From contig NC_088913.1 of the NCBI RefSeq assembly GCF_963576675.1, forward strand, positions 80,165,001-80,229,000: DNA of 64,000 bases. Reading direction: 5' to 3'. Position numbers and translations under genes: made by a program. Below, one piece after another: positions 1-10,986 of this stretch; position 1 is the first letter of the stretch, and each line of letters starts with the position of its first letter. The notes under the pieces were generated by a model. That model saw only the letters and a list, made by a program, of their open reading frames with translations, had not been told where the DNA came from and did no database searches. This stretch comes from Euphorbia lathyris (Eukaryota > Streptophyta > Magnoliopsida > Malpighiales > Euphorbiaceae).

Positions 1-265
1 GAATACGTCATCCTAGGTTATATGCGTGCTTGGAAATTATGCTAACGGATTAATCACTCAGTATTTAGAATGTCAAGCGTTTGATATTCTGAGAGGTCAG
101 TGCATTATTTAAGGATGATTTTAAGTTCAAGTTCTAAACTAATTTACTCAGTGTGCAAGATTACTCAGTATTGTATATTTAGTCAGTTCCAAGAGATACT
201 CAGCAAACAATAAATCATTCAGCATGTAATTCACTCAGCATTCAATATTCATTTAGCACAGGAAT
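1..265 (-). other. S1 noncoding region downstream of pol
   Basis: AT-rich sequence after the pol stop codon with repeated ACTCAG/TCAGCA words. No ORF is seen. In sibling S3 the matching space leads, about 445 bp beyond pol, into an extra ORF. That ORF would lie outside this window for S1. Confidence 0.6.
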
Positions 266-3200
266 TTACTGAAAAGGATTAAACATACCAATTGCTTCTC
301 TCAGTATGCTAAATTGCTCTCGTGCTAGAGGCTTTGTAAAGATATCAGCAAGCTGCTCGTCTGTTGGTACATACGTCAGCTTGATTTCTTTCTTGAGTAC
401 ATGATCTCTGATGAAGTGATGTCGTATACTGACATGTTTCATCCTGCTGTGTTGAATTGGGTTCTTTGAGAGGTCAATTGCACTTTTGTTGTCGCATTTG
501 ACTTCAATTGTCTTTGTTTGAACACCATAATCTTCAAGCTGTTGCTTAATCCAAAGGACCTGAGCAACACAACCTCCAGCAGCAATGTACTCAGCTTCAG
601 TTGTGGACAGGGCTACTGACGCCTGCTTCTTGCTGAACCAAGATACAAGACAGCTTCCTAGGAATTGGCATCCTCCAGAGGTGCTTTTTCTTTCCAGCTT
701 GTCTCGTCCATAGTCAGTGTCAGTGTATCCGATGAGTGTAAAGTCATGAGTGTTTGGATACCACAGACCTGCATTTACTGAGCTTTGCAAATATCTAAGG
801 ATCCTTTTTACCGCTATGTAATGGGATTCCTTAGGGTTAGCTTGATATCTAGCACAATAACATACTGAGAACTGAATGTCCGGTCTACTTGCTGTTAAGT
901 AAAGTAAAGAGCCAATCATACCTCGGTATAACTTGCTGTCTACTGACTTACCATTCTCATCAGCACAAAGGACAGTGTCAGTGCCCATAGGAGTGGATAT
1001 TGGCTTACAATGTTCTAGTTCATATTTCTTCAATATCTCATTGGCATATTTAGCTTGACTTATGAATATGCCATTCTTTCCTTGCTTGATTTGAAGTCCG
1101 AGGAAGAAGTTGAGTTCTCCCATCATTGACATTTCGAATTCAGTCTGCATTTGTTTGCTAAATTCCTTGCACATAGATTCATTAGTAGCACCAAATATAA
1201 TATCATCTACATATATTTGAGCCAGCATGGTATCTTTACCCTTTCTCTTAATGAATAAGGTTGTATCAGCTTGACACCTGACGTAACCTCTAGTCAGTAA
1301 AAAGTTGGTCAGCCTCTCATACCAAGCACGTGGTGCTTGCTTGAGTCCATACAGAGCCTTTTTGAGTTTGTAAACATGGTTTGGGAACTTAGAATCCTCA
1401 AACCCTGGAGGCTGATTTACATAGACCTCCTCGTCTATTATTCCACTAAGAAAGGCACTTTTGACATCCATTTGAAACAGTTTAAAGTTCATGTAAGATG
1501 CATATGCACATAAAATCCTAATAGCTTCTAGCCTTGCCACTGGGGCAAAGGTCTCACCGTAGTCAATACCTTCTTGCTGACTGTAGCCCTGAGCTACAAG
1601 TCTTGCCTTGTTTCTGACTACGTTTCCTTGCTCATCTAGCTTGTTCCTGAAGACCCATCTCGTTCCAATGGTCTTTTGGCTCCTAGGATGTGGCACTAGC
1701 TCCCATACATTATTCCTGCTGAACTGATTGAGTTCCTCTTGCATGGCATTCATCCAGAATTTGTCATCCTCAGCTTCGACAAAGTTCTTCAGCTCAAGTA
1801 CTGAGACAAAAGCTACATTGCCGATATACTTCCTTAGTTGATTTCTTGTCATCAGCGTATTTCCAGCTGAGTCAAGAATTGCATTTTCTGAATGCCCTCT
1901 TGGGACTCTTATCTCCTTTGGTAGACTTGTGTCTTGTTCTATCTGTGTTTCAACATTCTCTGCAGAAGTAGATAGGTCAGTGAAAGTAATTTTAGGTTCA
2001 CTCTTACTCTTGGTCAGCCGTTTTATGAAGGACTCAGTAGCTGGTTCTTGATCAGCAGGTGCTGAGTTTGGTTCATCTTCTGTCAGCGGCTGATATCTTC
2101 CTGCAGGGTTAGTTTCATCGAATTGCACATGTATAGATTCTTCTAATACTTGAGTTCTCTTATTAAAAACTCTGTATGCTTTACTGTTTGTTGAGTAGCC
2201 TAGAAAGATAGCCTCATCAGCTTTTGAATCAAATTTGGCTAAGCTATCTTTGGTATTTAAAATAAAACACCTACAGCCAAAGGCACGAAAGTATCCAATG
2301 TTGGGCTTTCGTCCTTTCCAAAGTTCATATGGGGTTTTCTTAAGTATAGGTCTAACTAAAGCCCTATTCAGAATATAGCATGCTGTGTTGACAGCTTCTC
2401 CCCAAAAATACTTTGGAAGCCTATGCTCATCCAGCATTGTCCTGGCAATCTCAACCAGAGTTCTGTTCTTCCTTTCAACAACCCTATTTTGCTGAGGCGT
2501 TATAGGAGCAGAGAAATTATGGTCAATGCCGCTGGCTTCACAGAATTCAACAAACTTTTGGTTCTTGAATTCTCCACCATTATCACTACGGATATGAGCT
2601 AATTTTAGGTCTTTCTCATTTTCAATTTTTCTAACCAAGTTTGAAAATGTCTCAAAAGTCTCATCCTTACTGGTCAGCAGGATAACCCATGTGTACCGAG
2701 AGAAATCATCTACAATAACCAAGGAAAACCTTCTTCCACCCAGACTCAGTGGTTGGACTGGACCAAAGAGATCCAAGTGTAGCATTTCTAACGGACGCTT
2801 AGTTGAGACAATGTTTTTACTTTGAAAAGATTGCTTGGTTTGTTTTTCAGCTTGGCAGGCATGGCATAATTGATCTTTTTGAAATTTAAGTTCAGGCAGT
2901 CCCTCAACCAATTGCTTTCTTGCTAATTTGGCCAGGAGGTCCATGCTTACATGACCAAGTCTCCTGTGCCATAGCCAGGAATTTTCTTCCTTTGTGACTA
3001 AGCATACAGTTTTTGAAAACTTCTTTTCGAGGTTTAGCATAAAGACATTGTCTATCCGAGGGGCAGTTAAGATTAACTCATTAGTTTTACCCTCGTATAT
3101 TTTACATCCAGTAGCATCAAATATAACTTTTCTCCCATTGTCACATAGCTGAGCTACGCTGAGTAAGTTATATTTGATTCCGCTGACTAGGGAGACAGAT

Positions 3201-3394
3201 TCAATAGTAGGGTTACCTCCGACGGTTCCTAAGCCTACTATCTTACCCTTCTTGTTGTCTCCAAAACTTACACTCCCTCCTCGTTTACGTTCAAACGTGA
3301 TGAACTGAGTTTCATCACCCGTCATATGCATTGAGCATGCGCTGTCAATATACCACATCTTTGACTTCTCGGCACATCTCAGGCTTACCTGCAT
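266..3394 (-). CDS. pol: Copia pol polyprotein (protease, integrase, RT, RNase H)
   Basis: An uninterrupted 1042-residue frame. Visible motifs: protease active site D17-S-A (DSA rather than the usual DSG); integrase zinc site H143, H148, C177, C180; integrase core D208, D271, E307; RT with QMDVKSAF (D643) and YVDD (728-731); RNase H D892, E933, D968 and the terminal ADIFTKPL (1015-1022). It would make and integrate the cDNA inside the virus-like particle. The ATG lies 5 nt after the gag stop, in a different frame, so expression needs frameshifting, reinitiation or splicing. Compared with S3, S1 carries G304R in QQNGVVER, R298I just before it, A893T in the RNase H TDAD motif, and R22M after the protease motif. 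Activity is doubtful although the frame is open. Confidence 0.9.
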   Translation of the reverse strand: MQVSLRCAEKSKMWYIDSACSMHMTGDETQFITFERKRGGSVSFGDNKKGKIVGLGTVGGNPTIESVSLVSGIKYNLLSVAQLCDNGRKVIFDATGCKIYEGKTNELILTAPRIDNVFMLNLEKKFSKTVCLVTKEENSWLWHRRLGHVSMDLLAKLARKQLVEGLPELKFQKDQLCHACQAEKQTKQSFQSKNIVSTKRPLEMLHLDLFGPVQPLSLGGRRFSLVIVDDFSRYTWVILLTSKDETFETFSNLVRKIENEKDLKLAHIRSDNGGEFKNQKFVEFCEASGIDHNFSAPITPQQNRVVERKNRTLVEIARTMLDEHRLPKYFWGEAVNTACYILNRALVRPILKKTPYELWKGRKPNIGYFRAFGCRCFILNTKDSLAKFDSKADEAIFLGYSTNSKAYRVFNKRTQVLEESIHVQFDETNPAGRYQPLTEDEPNSAPADQEPATESFIKRLTKSKSEPKITFTDLSTSAENVETQIEQDTSLPKEIRVPRGHSENAILDSAGNTLMTRNQLRKYIGNVAFVSVLELKNFVEAEDDKFWMNAMQEELNQFSRNNVWELVPHPRSQKTIGTRWVFRNKLDEQGNVVRNKARLVAQGYSQQEGIDYGETFAPVARLEAIRILCAYASYMNFKLFQMDVKSAFLSGIIDEEVYVNQPPGFEDSKFPNHVYKLKKALYGLKQAPRAWYERLTNFLLTRGYVRCQADTTLFIKRKGKDTMLAQIYVDDIIFGATNESMCKEFSKQMQTEFEMSMMGELNFFLGLQIKQGKNGIFISQAKYANEILKKYELEHCKPISTPMGTDTVLCADENGKSVDSKLYRGMIGSLLYLTASRPDIQFSVCYCARYQANPKESHYIAVKRILRYLQSSVNAGLWYPNTHDFTLIGYTDTDYGRDKLERKSTSGGCQFLGSCLVSWFSKKQASVALSTTEAEYIAAGGCVAQVLWIKQQLEDYGVQTKTIEVKCDNKSAIDLSKNPIQHSRMKHVSIRHHFIRDHVLKKEIKLTYVPTDEQLADIFTKPLAREQFSILREAIGMFNPFQ

Positions 3395-3399
3395 TGTAA

Positions 3400-5154
3400 C
3401 TAGTTACTTTTAGGTACCCAACTCTTTTTGGGTCCTGACTTGTTAGGTGCAATAGGTATAGCATCATATTTTATTTTATGGCGGCATACATGGACAGTAT
3501 GGCCATTCTTTCCACAGAAGTCACAACTGACCTTCTGTTTAGGATTTTTTACTGACTTGTCAGCACCCCAGTGCTGAGCGTGCCAGCACACTTTAGTAGT
3601 GTGTCCTAACTTCCCACAAAAATCACATTGGACTTTTCGCTGGGGATTTCTTCTCTGCTGAGTACCTTGGTACTGTGTACCTTGATACTGAGTTCTCAGC
3701 GGAAAATTGTTTTTGTTTGGAACCTTTAATTGGTTCTGAATGGTTGTGACATCCTTCCTCAGTTTCTTTGAAACTGACTGGACTTCAGAGACAGACTCAT
3801 GAATGATTTTCATATTTTCATGCAAAACTGAGTTGTCTTGAAGAAGGTATCTGAGGTCACTTAGTTTGACCTCTTCTACTTCATCACAGCGTCGGCTGAG
3901 TGCTTTAATCTTCCTATTACACTTTTTAACAAGTGTATAGAGATCACTCAGGGCGTTACCCATTTCATTTCTGAGTTGAGAGAGTGAGATTACCTCATTA
4001 GATTGCTCTTCATTGTCTGACTCATCAGATTGGTCAGCATGCTCAGAAATGCATGGCTCAGCAAGTTCGTCAGCCATAAAGCATATCTTCGCTGACTCGG
4101 TGGCCTCAGTTTCTGTTGATGATGATTCATCACTGTCACTCCAAGTAGCCACCATTGCCTTCTTCCCACTTTTCTTGTCTTTCCTCAGCGTGGGGCAGTT
4201 TGACTTAATATGGCCATCTTGGTGGCACTCAAAGCATGTAATGGGCTTTGAGCTGTCCTTTCTGTATTTGCTGTCGCTTGAGTCAGCCTTATACTTATCA
4301 AACTTTTTGTAAGGCTTTTTGGAATATTTGTCGTTCTTCCTGAACAGCCTCTTCATCTTTCTTGTAAACATAGCCATCTCCTCCTCATCAGTTGAACTCC
4401 CGTCAGTGGAGTCAGCCTTCATGACAAGTGACTTCTGCTTCTTGTCATCAGATTTTTCCTTCACCTCAAAGTTCTTCATTGATATCTCATGGGTCAGCAA
4501 TGAACCGATGAGTTCGTCATATTTGTAGGTGGTTAAATCCTGAGCTTCCTCAACTGCTGTCTTCTTTGCTTGCCAGTCTTTTGGAAGACTCCTGAGTATC
4601 TTTTTGACTTGTTCTTCCTCAGTGAAGATTTTCCCAAGTCTCTTGAGCTCATTAATGATGTTGGTGAACCTTGCGTTCATGTCTGAAATGCCCTCATCAT
4701 TGTTCATCTCGAACAGCTCGTACAGTCTCATCTGCTGATTCACCTTGGATTCTTTTACTTTGTTTGTTCCCTCGTAGGTGACTTCCAGCTTTTTCCAGAT
4801 CTCTTGTGCCGACTCACAACCTAAGATTTTGTTATATTCTGCAGCATCGAGCGCACAGTGAAGCATATTGATAGCCGAAGCATGGTTTTGAAGCTTCTTA
4901 AGATCATCCTCTGTCCATTCAACCTCAGCTTTAACAACTGACTGGCCAGCAACAACTTTCACAGGTACAAACGGGCCTTGGACTATAGACAGCCAGGCAC
5001 TCATGTTTGTAGCTTGAATGAAGTTTTTCATCCTATTCTTCCAAAAGGTATAGTTTGACCCGAAGAATAGGGGAGGCCTGGTAATGGACAGTCCCTCAGG
5101 TAATATCTGAGTTGTCTGGTTTCCAGGGAGAAACCGAGTGCTGTTTTCGCCCAT
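3400..5154 (-). CDS. gag: Copia gag (UBN2-type capsid with three CCHC knuckles)
   Basis: Structural protein that packages element RNA into virus-like particles. The frame is open. I take the ATG at 5154 because the upstream in-frame codon at 5166 is TTG, and a copy at 36018 keeps an ATG at this place. Residue numbers here count from the TTG codon. The N-terminal UBN2-like region includes [10 protein letters not shown] near residue 34. CCHC knuckles sit at 311-324, 514-527 and 548-561. A Ser/Asp/Glu-rich acidic stretch lies at 340-390 and a probable coiled coil at 395-480. Two of the knuckles are far from the first, separated by the coiled coil. The stop is TAG, followed by the pol ATG in another frame. 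Confidence 0.88.
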   Translation of the reverse strand: MGENSTRFLPGNQTTQILPEGLSITRPPLFFGSNYTFWKNRMKNFIQATNMSAWLSIVQGPFVPVKVVAGQSVVKAEVEWTEDDLKKLQNHASAINMLHCALDAAEYNKILGCESAQEIWKKLEVTYEGTNKVKESKVNQQMRLYELFEMNNDEGISDMNARFTNIINELKRLGKIFTEEEQVKKILRSLPKDWQAKKTAVEEAQDLTTYKYDELIGSLLTHEISMKNFEVKEKSDDKKQKSLVMKADSTDGSSTDEEEMAMFTRKMKRLFRKNDKYSKKPYKKFDKYKADSSDSKYRKDSSKPITCFECHQDGHIKSNCPTLRKDKKSGKKAMVATWSDSDESSSTETEATESAKICFMADELAEPCISEHADQSDESDNEEQSNEVISLSQLRNEMGNALSDLYTLVKKCNRKIKALSRRCDEVEEVKLSDLRYLLQDNSVLHENMKIIHESVSEVQSVSKKLRKDVTTIQNQLKVPNKNNFPLRTQYQGTQYQGTQQRRNPQRKVQCDFCGKLGHTTKVCWHAQHWGADKSVKNPKQKVSCDFCGKNGHTVHVCRHKIKYDAIPIAPNKSGPKKSWVPKSN

Positions 5155-5202
5155 GGTATGGATCAACTCAAGGTTGTTAGACCTTTAGTAGTGAGCTTTT
5201 AG

Positions 5203-5214
5203 GCTCTGATACCA
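5203..5214 (-). other. Primer-binding site (initiator Met tRNA)
   Basis: The minus strand reads TGGTATCAGAGC two bases after the LTR end. This is the standard plant copia PBS complementary to the 3' end of tRNA-iMet, and it fixes element direction and the LTR boundary. Confidence 0.9.
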
Positions 5215-5216
5215 CT

Positions 5217-6571
5217 TGTTGGTCCCTTGTAAGGTTGCAAATATAGTTCCAGGGGGGGTTAGGAACTATTTTACCTTTTTTAAAATAAGTTGGGAAGATT
5301 TCTTTTCTTCAAGAAAAGTTTATCTAACAGCGGCGCTTACCACTCAGCAAGACACTGGCTTAGTCAACTAGTGACTAGGACAGCTTCGTTGCTTAGGTCA
5401 GGAAATAGCACTTAGAGTCTATTCCTGAACCTTCTCGTTGGTAGCGCACAACTCAGCTTGACCTCTTTTACTTGGTCAGTTTTAGTTTGTTTTAAGCAAG
5501 CAATATGAATAAGGAGTTAAGGTTTAGAAATACTTCACTCAGCAGATTTATCCAGGTTCGGCTTCTTCTAAGCCTACGTCCTGTCCCCGGAACACCTCCG
5601 AGATTTCAAATCCTCTACTGAGCTCTTTAAAGGTAGAGCCTCAAACCTTTTACAATATCAGCAATTGAGTATGACAAGAGTACCTTCCTCTATACTTCTA
5701 CTCAATCCTAATCTCTCTGCTGAGTACTTAAAACCGAGTACCCAGCCTCTCCTTTCTACTTCTAGAAATGATAAAGATTTTGTCCTAAACAACAATTGCT
5801 AGAACACCTTAGATGATTGAAAAACAATCACTTTAGACTTTTACACAAATGAATAGACTTTGTAGTGTAAGAACTTTGCTTTGCGTTTGATGGAGAACTT
5901 TTGTATACGTTTTGTCAGCGTAGCGGCTCTTGCTCAAAGTTCTCTGCAGAATGTGGATTCTGAATGGACTATTTATAGAGAGCTGTGAGAGCTTCTGGTT
6001 ATTTCGAATTTCGAAATAACCATTGGAGAGAAACGGCTACAGGTCGCTTTCACTCAGTCTGCCAGCAGTTCTCGTTAGCCAATCAGATTCCAGCGTCTTC
6101 TGTTCTTTGGGCAGTGAGTCAGTATGTTCCACCATTTTGGGTAATGTCAACCAGACAGCTTGTTGTGTCTTCTGACCTTTACCTAATGAGGAAATACTTT
6201 GTCTGGAAGCTGTCTTATGGTCAGTAGCTGTCCTGCACGTTTTGTCGAGACAGCTCAGCAGCTTCATACCGAAGTTGTCTACGTGGATCTTCTCGATCCT
6301 TCTTTACTCAGCATGCGTTTCATCACTTTAACGGCGACGTTTTGGAGATACGCGGGCTGAGTGATCTTTGGCTTGTTTGACTTGGGCCTTGATTTCCATA
6401 TAGGGCTTGAGCCTTATGATCTTTATGTCTTATGATAAATTATAAACTCAACATTGAACAAACACATTAGTAACACTAAATCAAAGCATTTAAACTTAGT
6501 GTGTTATAGAATATTTACTTTCACTTAATTAATTTTGTCAAATCAAAATCCTGTGGAAAGGTGTTTCAACA
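5217..6571 (-). repeat. S1 5' LTR
   Basis: On the minus strand it runs from TGTTGAAACACC to GGGACCAACA (1355 bp), ending next to the PBS. Closely related LTRs of this family occur at 36081-37419, 47505-48852 and 56098-57449 (the last in the opposite orientation). Confidence 0.9.
5969..5978 (-). promoter_or_regulatory. TATA box of S1 LTR
   Basis: CTATAAATAG on the minus strand. The same box recurs in the sister LTRs at 36817-36824 (-), 48255-48262 (-) and 56691-56698 (+), always on the element's sense strand. Confidence 0.65.
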
Positions 6572-7395
6572 TTAAGGACGGACCTTGAATAATTCTCGGT
6601 GGATGGAGCGTCGGACCTTCGGAGCTTCTTCAATGGAGGTTTGAGAAGATGGAGAAGGTGGAGAGAATTCTTCAAGGATGAAAGGCTAAGGTAATTTACA
6701 AGAATGAAAGATATCTAATTTACAATTGGAAATTCCTATTTATAGACGCGGTTCAGGCCCTCTTTCTGACCTAATTTGTATCCTTTTGCAAGTGGGAAGT
6801 CGTGGGGTCAATCATGGCTTTGTGATGCCCGGAATCAGTCTTTTAACTGATTCCCGTAGGGTAGCTCATCGCGAGTTGTCCTATGAAGGGCCAGCTCGCC
6901 GAGCTGGCCTCCAGGTGCCAGCTCGGCCGAGCTGACATAGCCAGCTCACCGATCTTGCCCCAAAAAGGCCATTTGGACGAGCAGGATTGCCCAGAACGCC
7001 TTGCGCGACTGTTGGATGTCCCAAAACGCAACTTTCACCCGAACTTGTTCCTGTTTTAGCCTGCACATGCACGGAAACTCCAAATATCATTAGTTCCGAG
7101 GGTAGATTGACCCGCCAATCGCTTGTTTTGAGTAAACACTCCATTTGGTGTGATTTTTTGCGGATCAATCAGCTATAAAAGGTAATGGAAATTTAACGCA
7201 CATGCTATTTTGGCCATATTTGCCTAAAATAAACAGAAAACAAGCCTAAACGACGAAAAGTAAATAAAACATTTCCAATTTCTAACTAACTCACACAAAA
7301 GCATATAAATGCGAGAATTGCTCGCTTATTCATGAAAAAACGCTAAAAATCGTCCTAAAACCGTACCCAAAGATAGGGGTTTTTGACCCCTATCA
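6572..7395 (-). repeat. Athila A 3' LTR (824 bp present; rest beyond S1)
   Basis: Matches 14447-15343 of the other LTR, including a TATA box (6737-6744, minus), several GAGCTGGC/CAGCTCG words and the terminal hairpin that closes on TATCA at 7395. It is shorter than the matching part of the 5' LTR because some of the CAGCTCG region is missing. Confidence 0.85.
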
Positions 7396-8810
7396 ACCTC
7401 CTCACACTTAAAACTTTACTTGTCCCCAAGTAAACTAAAAAACTAAACCCGCAATTACAAGCAAGCTAGAAAACCTCCTGGTTTGACTAGGTTCTTGACA
7501 CAATCTCTAGCAACTGTAATTACATGAATTCGAAATTACAAGGTAGAGACACGATATCCAAAAGCCTCATTTCAATTATCACAGGTCATATGTTTATGGA
7601 AAAGGACGCATGTTCAATTTAAACGAGCTTAAGGGGATAGCTAAGTAAAACACCTCACCATAGGTAGTTCACTAAATTCGCACAATTTTGGTGGCTAAAG
7701 TGTTTACTCTCGGCTTATGTGGATTACATTGATTTTGCACGTTCATCCGAGTTCCTCTACTATGCTATATGACTCCGACGATATCAAACACAGCCTTGAT
7801 TCGGGGTTGTAATGTGGTTAGAGGGTTAAAGGTACAACAAGGGTTAGGAGTTCTAGCGCTGGAAAAACAAAGTTTAAAAAGGCTTTAGCAAATTGCGAAG
7901 TGATTGAGCTTTTTATTCAAATATTTTTTCTGAGACGTTCTAATTTTAGGAACTGGGAGGTAAGGTTCTCCTTCTTTTGTTCGTCTCTTTTCTTTTCTTT
8001 TTCTGTTTTTATTTTGCTTTGGATAGTAATGCTTATTCACTTCTTAATTTTATTTTTGGTTTGCTACTATGATGCCATAAACAAAGATAAAGCGCTAGAA
8101 GAAAACAAAGGCTCAATGTGAGCTTTGTAAAAACTTGGGTTAAGTAACAAACCAAGTGATGGTTTGCAAAAAATTGGGTTAGAATGAAAGAAAAACTATA
8201 AGCTAAAAAAATACAGGCTCAAAGGGGCTTCCTGGAGTAGATGAAAAAGAAAAATAAGGTAAAGAAAAGGTTAATTCTAATGAGGTTGATTCATCGTCTA
8301 TCATCTCAAATCATTGCATATAGGTTCAACTCAGTATTAGGTGCAAAATCTATAATCTTTCCACAAGTCAAAGCATTCACACGAAAATGTCAAGAAAAAG
8401 AGCTTTTTGATGTTCGCTCTTGGGCTCAAATTCAACTCACAGTTCTTGGGTTTCAAATTTGTGCTTACTAGTTCTCCCCAAACTTAAGTTTAATATCACA
8501 TGTCTTCAATTCTTAAGTTATCTACCTAAGTAATGATTTTGGAATTTCTTCAAAAGTAGGGTCTAGATGCAAACTTTAGCTCATGCTTTTACAGATACAT
8601 GGATCGTGTCCTACACCTAAACTAGTTGTCATGCAATGTTAGATTCAGTTCTCATCCCTCAAGGACAAATAAGGAAGTTTAGATTCGAAGGAGGTTCACG
8701 GTTTTAGGTCCTAAACATGCAAAAACATAAATAAAACCCAAAAAGGTTAAAACTAAACTAGACACGACGCAACAAAAATTTAAAAATTATACAAATTTTT
8801 GTAAGTTTGT
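7396..8810 (-). other. Athila A polypurine tract and 3' noncoding region
   Basis: AAGTGTGAGGAGGT on the minus strand (7396-7409) abuts the 3' LTR and serves as the plus-strand primer tract. The following 1.4 kb holds no supported gene. In full-length Athila elements an env-like ORF may sit here; none is visible. Parts match element B: the TAGGTGCAA region near 8338 matches 37880, and TGCAATAAG(T)TTCAACATTGCA near 8837 matches 40201. Confidence 0.65.
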
Positions 8811-9858
8811 CTACCCCACCTCCTTCTCACATTTAAAATATGCAATAAGTTTCAACATTGCATCTAAAACCATCAAGCACAAGTGTAAAAAGTTAGGGTG
8901 GAGAAGATAACTTACTGATTGGCCCCCATTCTGTAGTTGTCTGCAAGCGCAGAACTTGTACGTCCAAATTATCCTTGCCAAGATAAAAAGCTTGAGGCGG
9001 TGCCCGTTTACTTTTTGGGTGAACCCATCCTTCCCCTCGATTTCAACCATTCCGGAGGGGTGTGCATTGATAACTGAGAATGGTCCATAACATCTACTTT
9101 TGAGTTTGCCAGGAAAGAATCGCAATCGGGAGTTGTACAGTAGTACTTGATCACCTATCTGGAAGGTTTTCTTTTGTACTTTCCTATCATGCACCCTTTT
9201 GGTTCGTTCTTTGTATAACTTGGCATTATCGTAGGAATTGTATCCGAGCTCATCCAATTCGTGTAGCTGAGTTAGCCGTAGGTCACCTGAAAGTTTAGGG
9301 TCAAAATTTAAAGTTTTCAGTGCCCAATAGGCCTTATGTTCTAGTTCAACAGGTAAATGACAAGATTTCCCGAAAACTAAACGATAGGTGGACATTCCTA
9401 TGGGAGTTTTGAAAGCTGTCCAGTATGCCCAAAGATCATCATCCAGCTTAAGACTCCAGTCTTTTCTAGCACTACCTACTGTTTTTTCAAGAATACGTTT
9501 CAGCTCTCTATTTGACACTTCTACCTGACCACTAGTTTGAGGGTGGTAGGGTGTTGCAACCTTATGAGCTATGCCACACTTTTGGAGCAACATGTCAAAT
9601 TGCCTATTGCAGAAATGGGATCCCCCCATCACTGATGATGGTCCGGGGGGTGCCGAATCTGGTAAAAATATTCTTTTTCAGAAATCTCATCACCACTCTA
9701 GCATCATTTGTGGGTAGAGCTTCGGCTTCCACCCATTTGGAGACATAGTCAACCGCTACAAGAATGTATTGGTTGTTGTGCGACATGGGGAAGGGTCCCA
9801 TAAAATCTATGCCCCAAACATGAAATAGCTCACATACGAGTATGCCTTGTTGAATCAT
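8811..9858 (-). pseudogene. Athila integrase core and C-terminal domain (frameshifted)
   Basis: The core starts with [10 protein letters not shown] and continues to ISDGG in one frame (9858-9604). It resumes as GSHFCNRQF in another (9632 leftwards), with the catalytic-E region [13 protein letters not shown]. The switch falls in a run of six G (minus strand) near 9625; five would keep the frame, so I infer a one-base insertion. The GPY/F-like C-terminal part includes [11 protein letters not shown]. Confidence 0.8.
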
Positions 9859-9888
9859 CTCATTTCTCCTAGAGATATTCCCTACTCT

Positions 9889-10986
9889 CTAACATGCATC
9901 ACAATATTTAATATAGCTACTAACATCATTATGCATTTGTGGCCACCAAAACACACTTTGGAGGATTTTTGCCACTGTCCTATCTGGCCCGAAGTGGCCA
10001 CCTGGTTCCCTAGAATGACACATATTAATCACCGAATCTACCTCCTCTTCAGGTATACATCTCCTAATCATGCCATCAGTGCAAAATCGAAATAAATACG
10101 GTTCTTCCAAAAAATATTGTTTGTTCTCAAACATAAACTTACGTTTTTTGCTTGTATCTAAATTAGGAGGAAGAATGTTACCGACTTTGTAGTTCGCAAT
10201 GTCTGCAAACCAGGGGAGAGTTTTTACCGAATATAATGTTTCATCCGGAAATACTTCCTTGATCACCTCATGTTCTAAGAGTTGCTGATCTGACTCTAAC
10301 CTGGATAGGTGATCCGCTATCACATTCTCCACCCCTTTCTTATCTTTGATCTCGATGTCAAATTCCTGCAGTAGCAAAATCCAGCGGATTAGCCTAGGTT
10401 TTGCATCTTGCTTACTCATCAAATATCTTAAAGCTGCATGGTCAGTAAAAACAATCACCTTAGAGAGCACCAAATACGATCTAAATTTATCAAAGGCAAA
10501 ACCTACGGCTAACAATTCCTTTTCAGTTATTGAATAATTCTGTTGTGCACCATTTAAGGTTTTGCTAGCATAGAATATTAGGCGAAAAAGGTTATCCACC
10601 CGCTGCCCAAGACAGGCTCCTACAACCAGATCGCTGGCATCACACATTAATTCAAAGGGAAGCGACCAATCCGGGCTTACCATAACAGGTGCTTCAATTA
10701 ATTTCTTTTTCAACAATTTGAAAGCAGACATACATTCTTCATTAAAATTAAAATCAGCATCCTTTAGCAATAATTGAGTGAGGGGTTTGGTGATTTTTGA
10801 GAAATCTTTTATGAGTCGCTTATAAAACCCCGCATGTCCTAAGAAGCTCCTAACCAATTTAACATTGGTAGGAGGAGGCAGTTTTTCAATCACCTCAATT
10901 TTTGCCGGATCGGCCTCAATCCCTTTTCCCAACACCTTATGTCCTAGCACTATACAATTTGGACCATAAACTGGCACTTTTCCCAA
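9889..10986 (-). pseudogene. Athila RT C-terminus, RNase H and integrase zinc domain
   Basis: Continues RT after a frameshift near 10960-10980 (CIVLGHKV onward), then RNase H (FELMCDASDLVVGACLGQR; ALRYLMSKQDAKPRLIRW) and the HHCC region ending YCDAC at a stop (9889). The first codon of this frame is TTG and is not a start. The frame reopens directly after the stop and leads into the integrase core, so this is a single nonsense change, probably CAG to TAG. Confidence 0.82.

Larger units (their letters stand above)
1..6571 (-). mobile_element. Sirevirus-type Ty1/copia retrotransposon S1 (3' end outside window)
   Basis: Read on the minus strand the order is 5' LTR (6571-5217), iMet primer site, gag, then pol in the order protease, integrase, reverse transcriptase, RNase H, which defines Ty1/copia. 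Large LTRs (about 1.35 kb), a long gag with three zinc knuckles, and an extra ORF in the sibling copy S3 at 47505-58026 point to the Sirevirus (SIRE/Maximus) group. The 3' LTR lies left of base 1. The right edge, ending TTTCAACA at 6571, abuts TTAAGGACGG, which is uninterrupted at 14447 onward in the other LTR of Athila element A. S1 therefore inserted into A's 3' LTR. Confidence 0.9.

Noticed and set aside
5154..5166. gag start at 5166
   Set aside because: The codon is TTG; the ATG four codons later is conserved in the 36018 copy. The same reasoning rejects TTG starts at 13196, 10986, 43911, 58888 and 61967.
5203..5214. tRNA-like sequences near TGGTATCAGAGC and TGGCGCCGTTGCC
   Set aside because: These are primer-binding sites next to LTRs; no cloverleaf can be formed from the flanks.
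7900..8471. Small plus-strand ORFs of 73 and 76 residues in Athila A noncoding DNA
   Set aside because: Low complexity, no recognisable motif, and the segment is shared with noncoding DNA of element B without a conserved frame.
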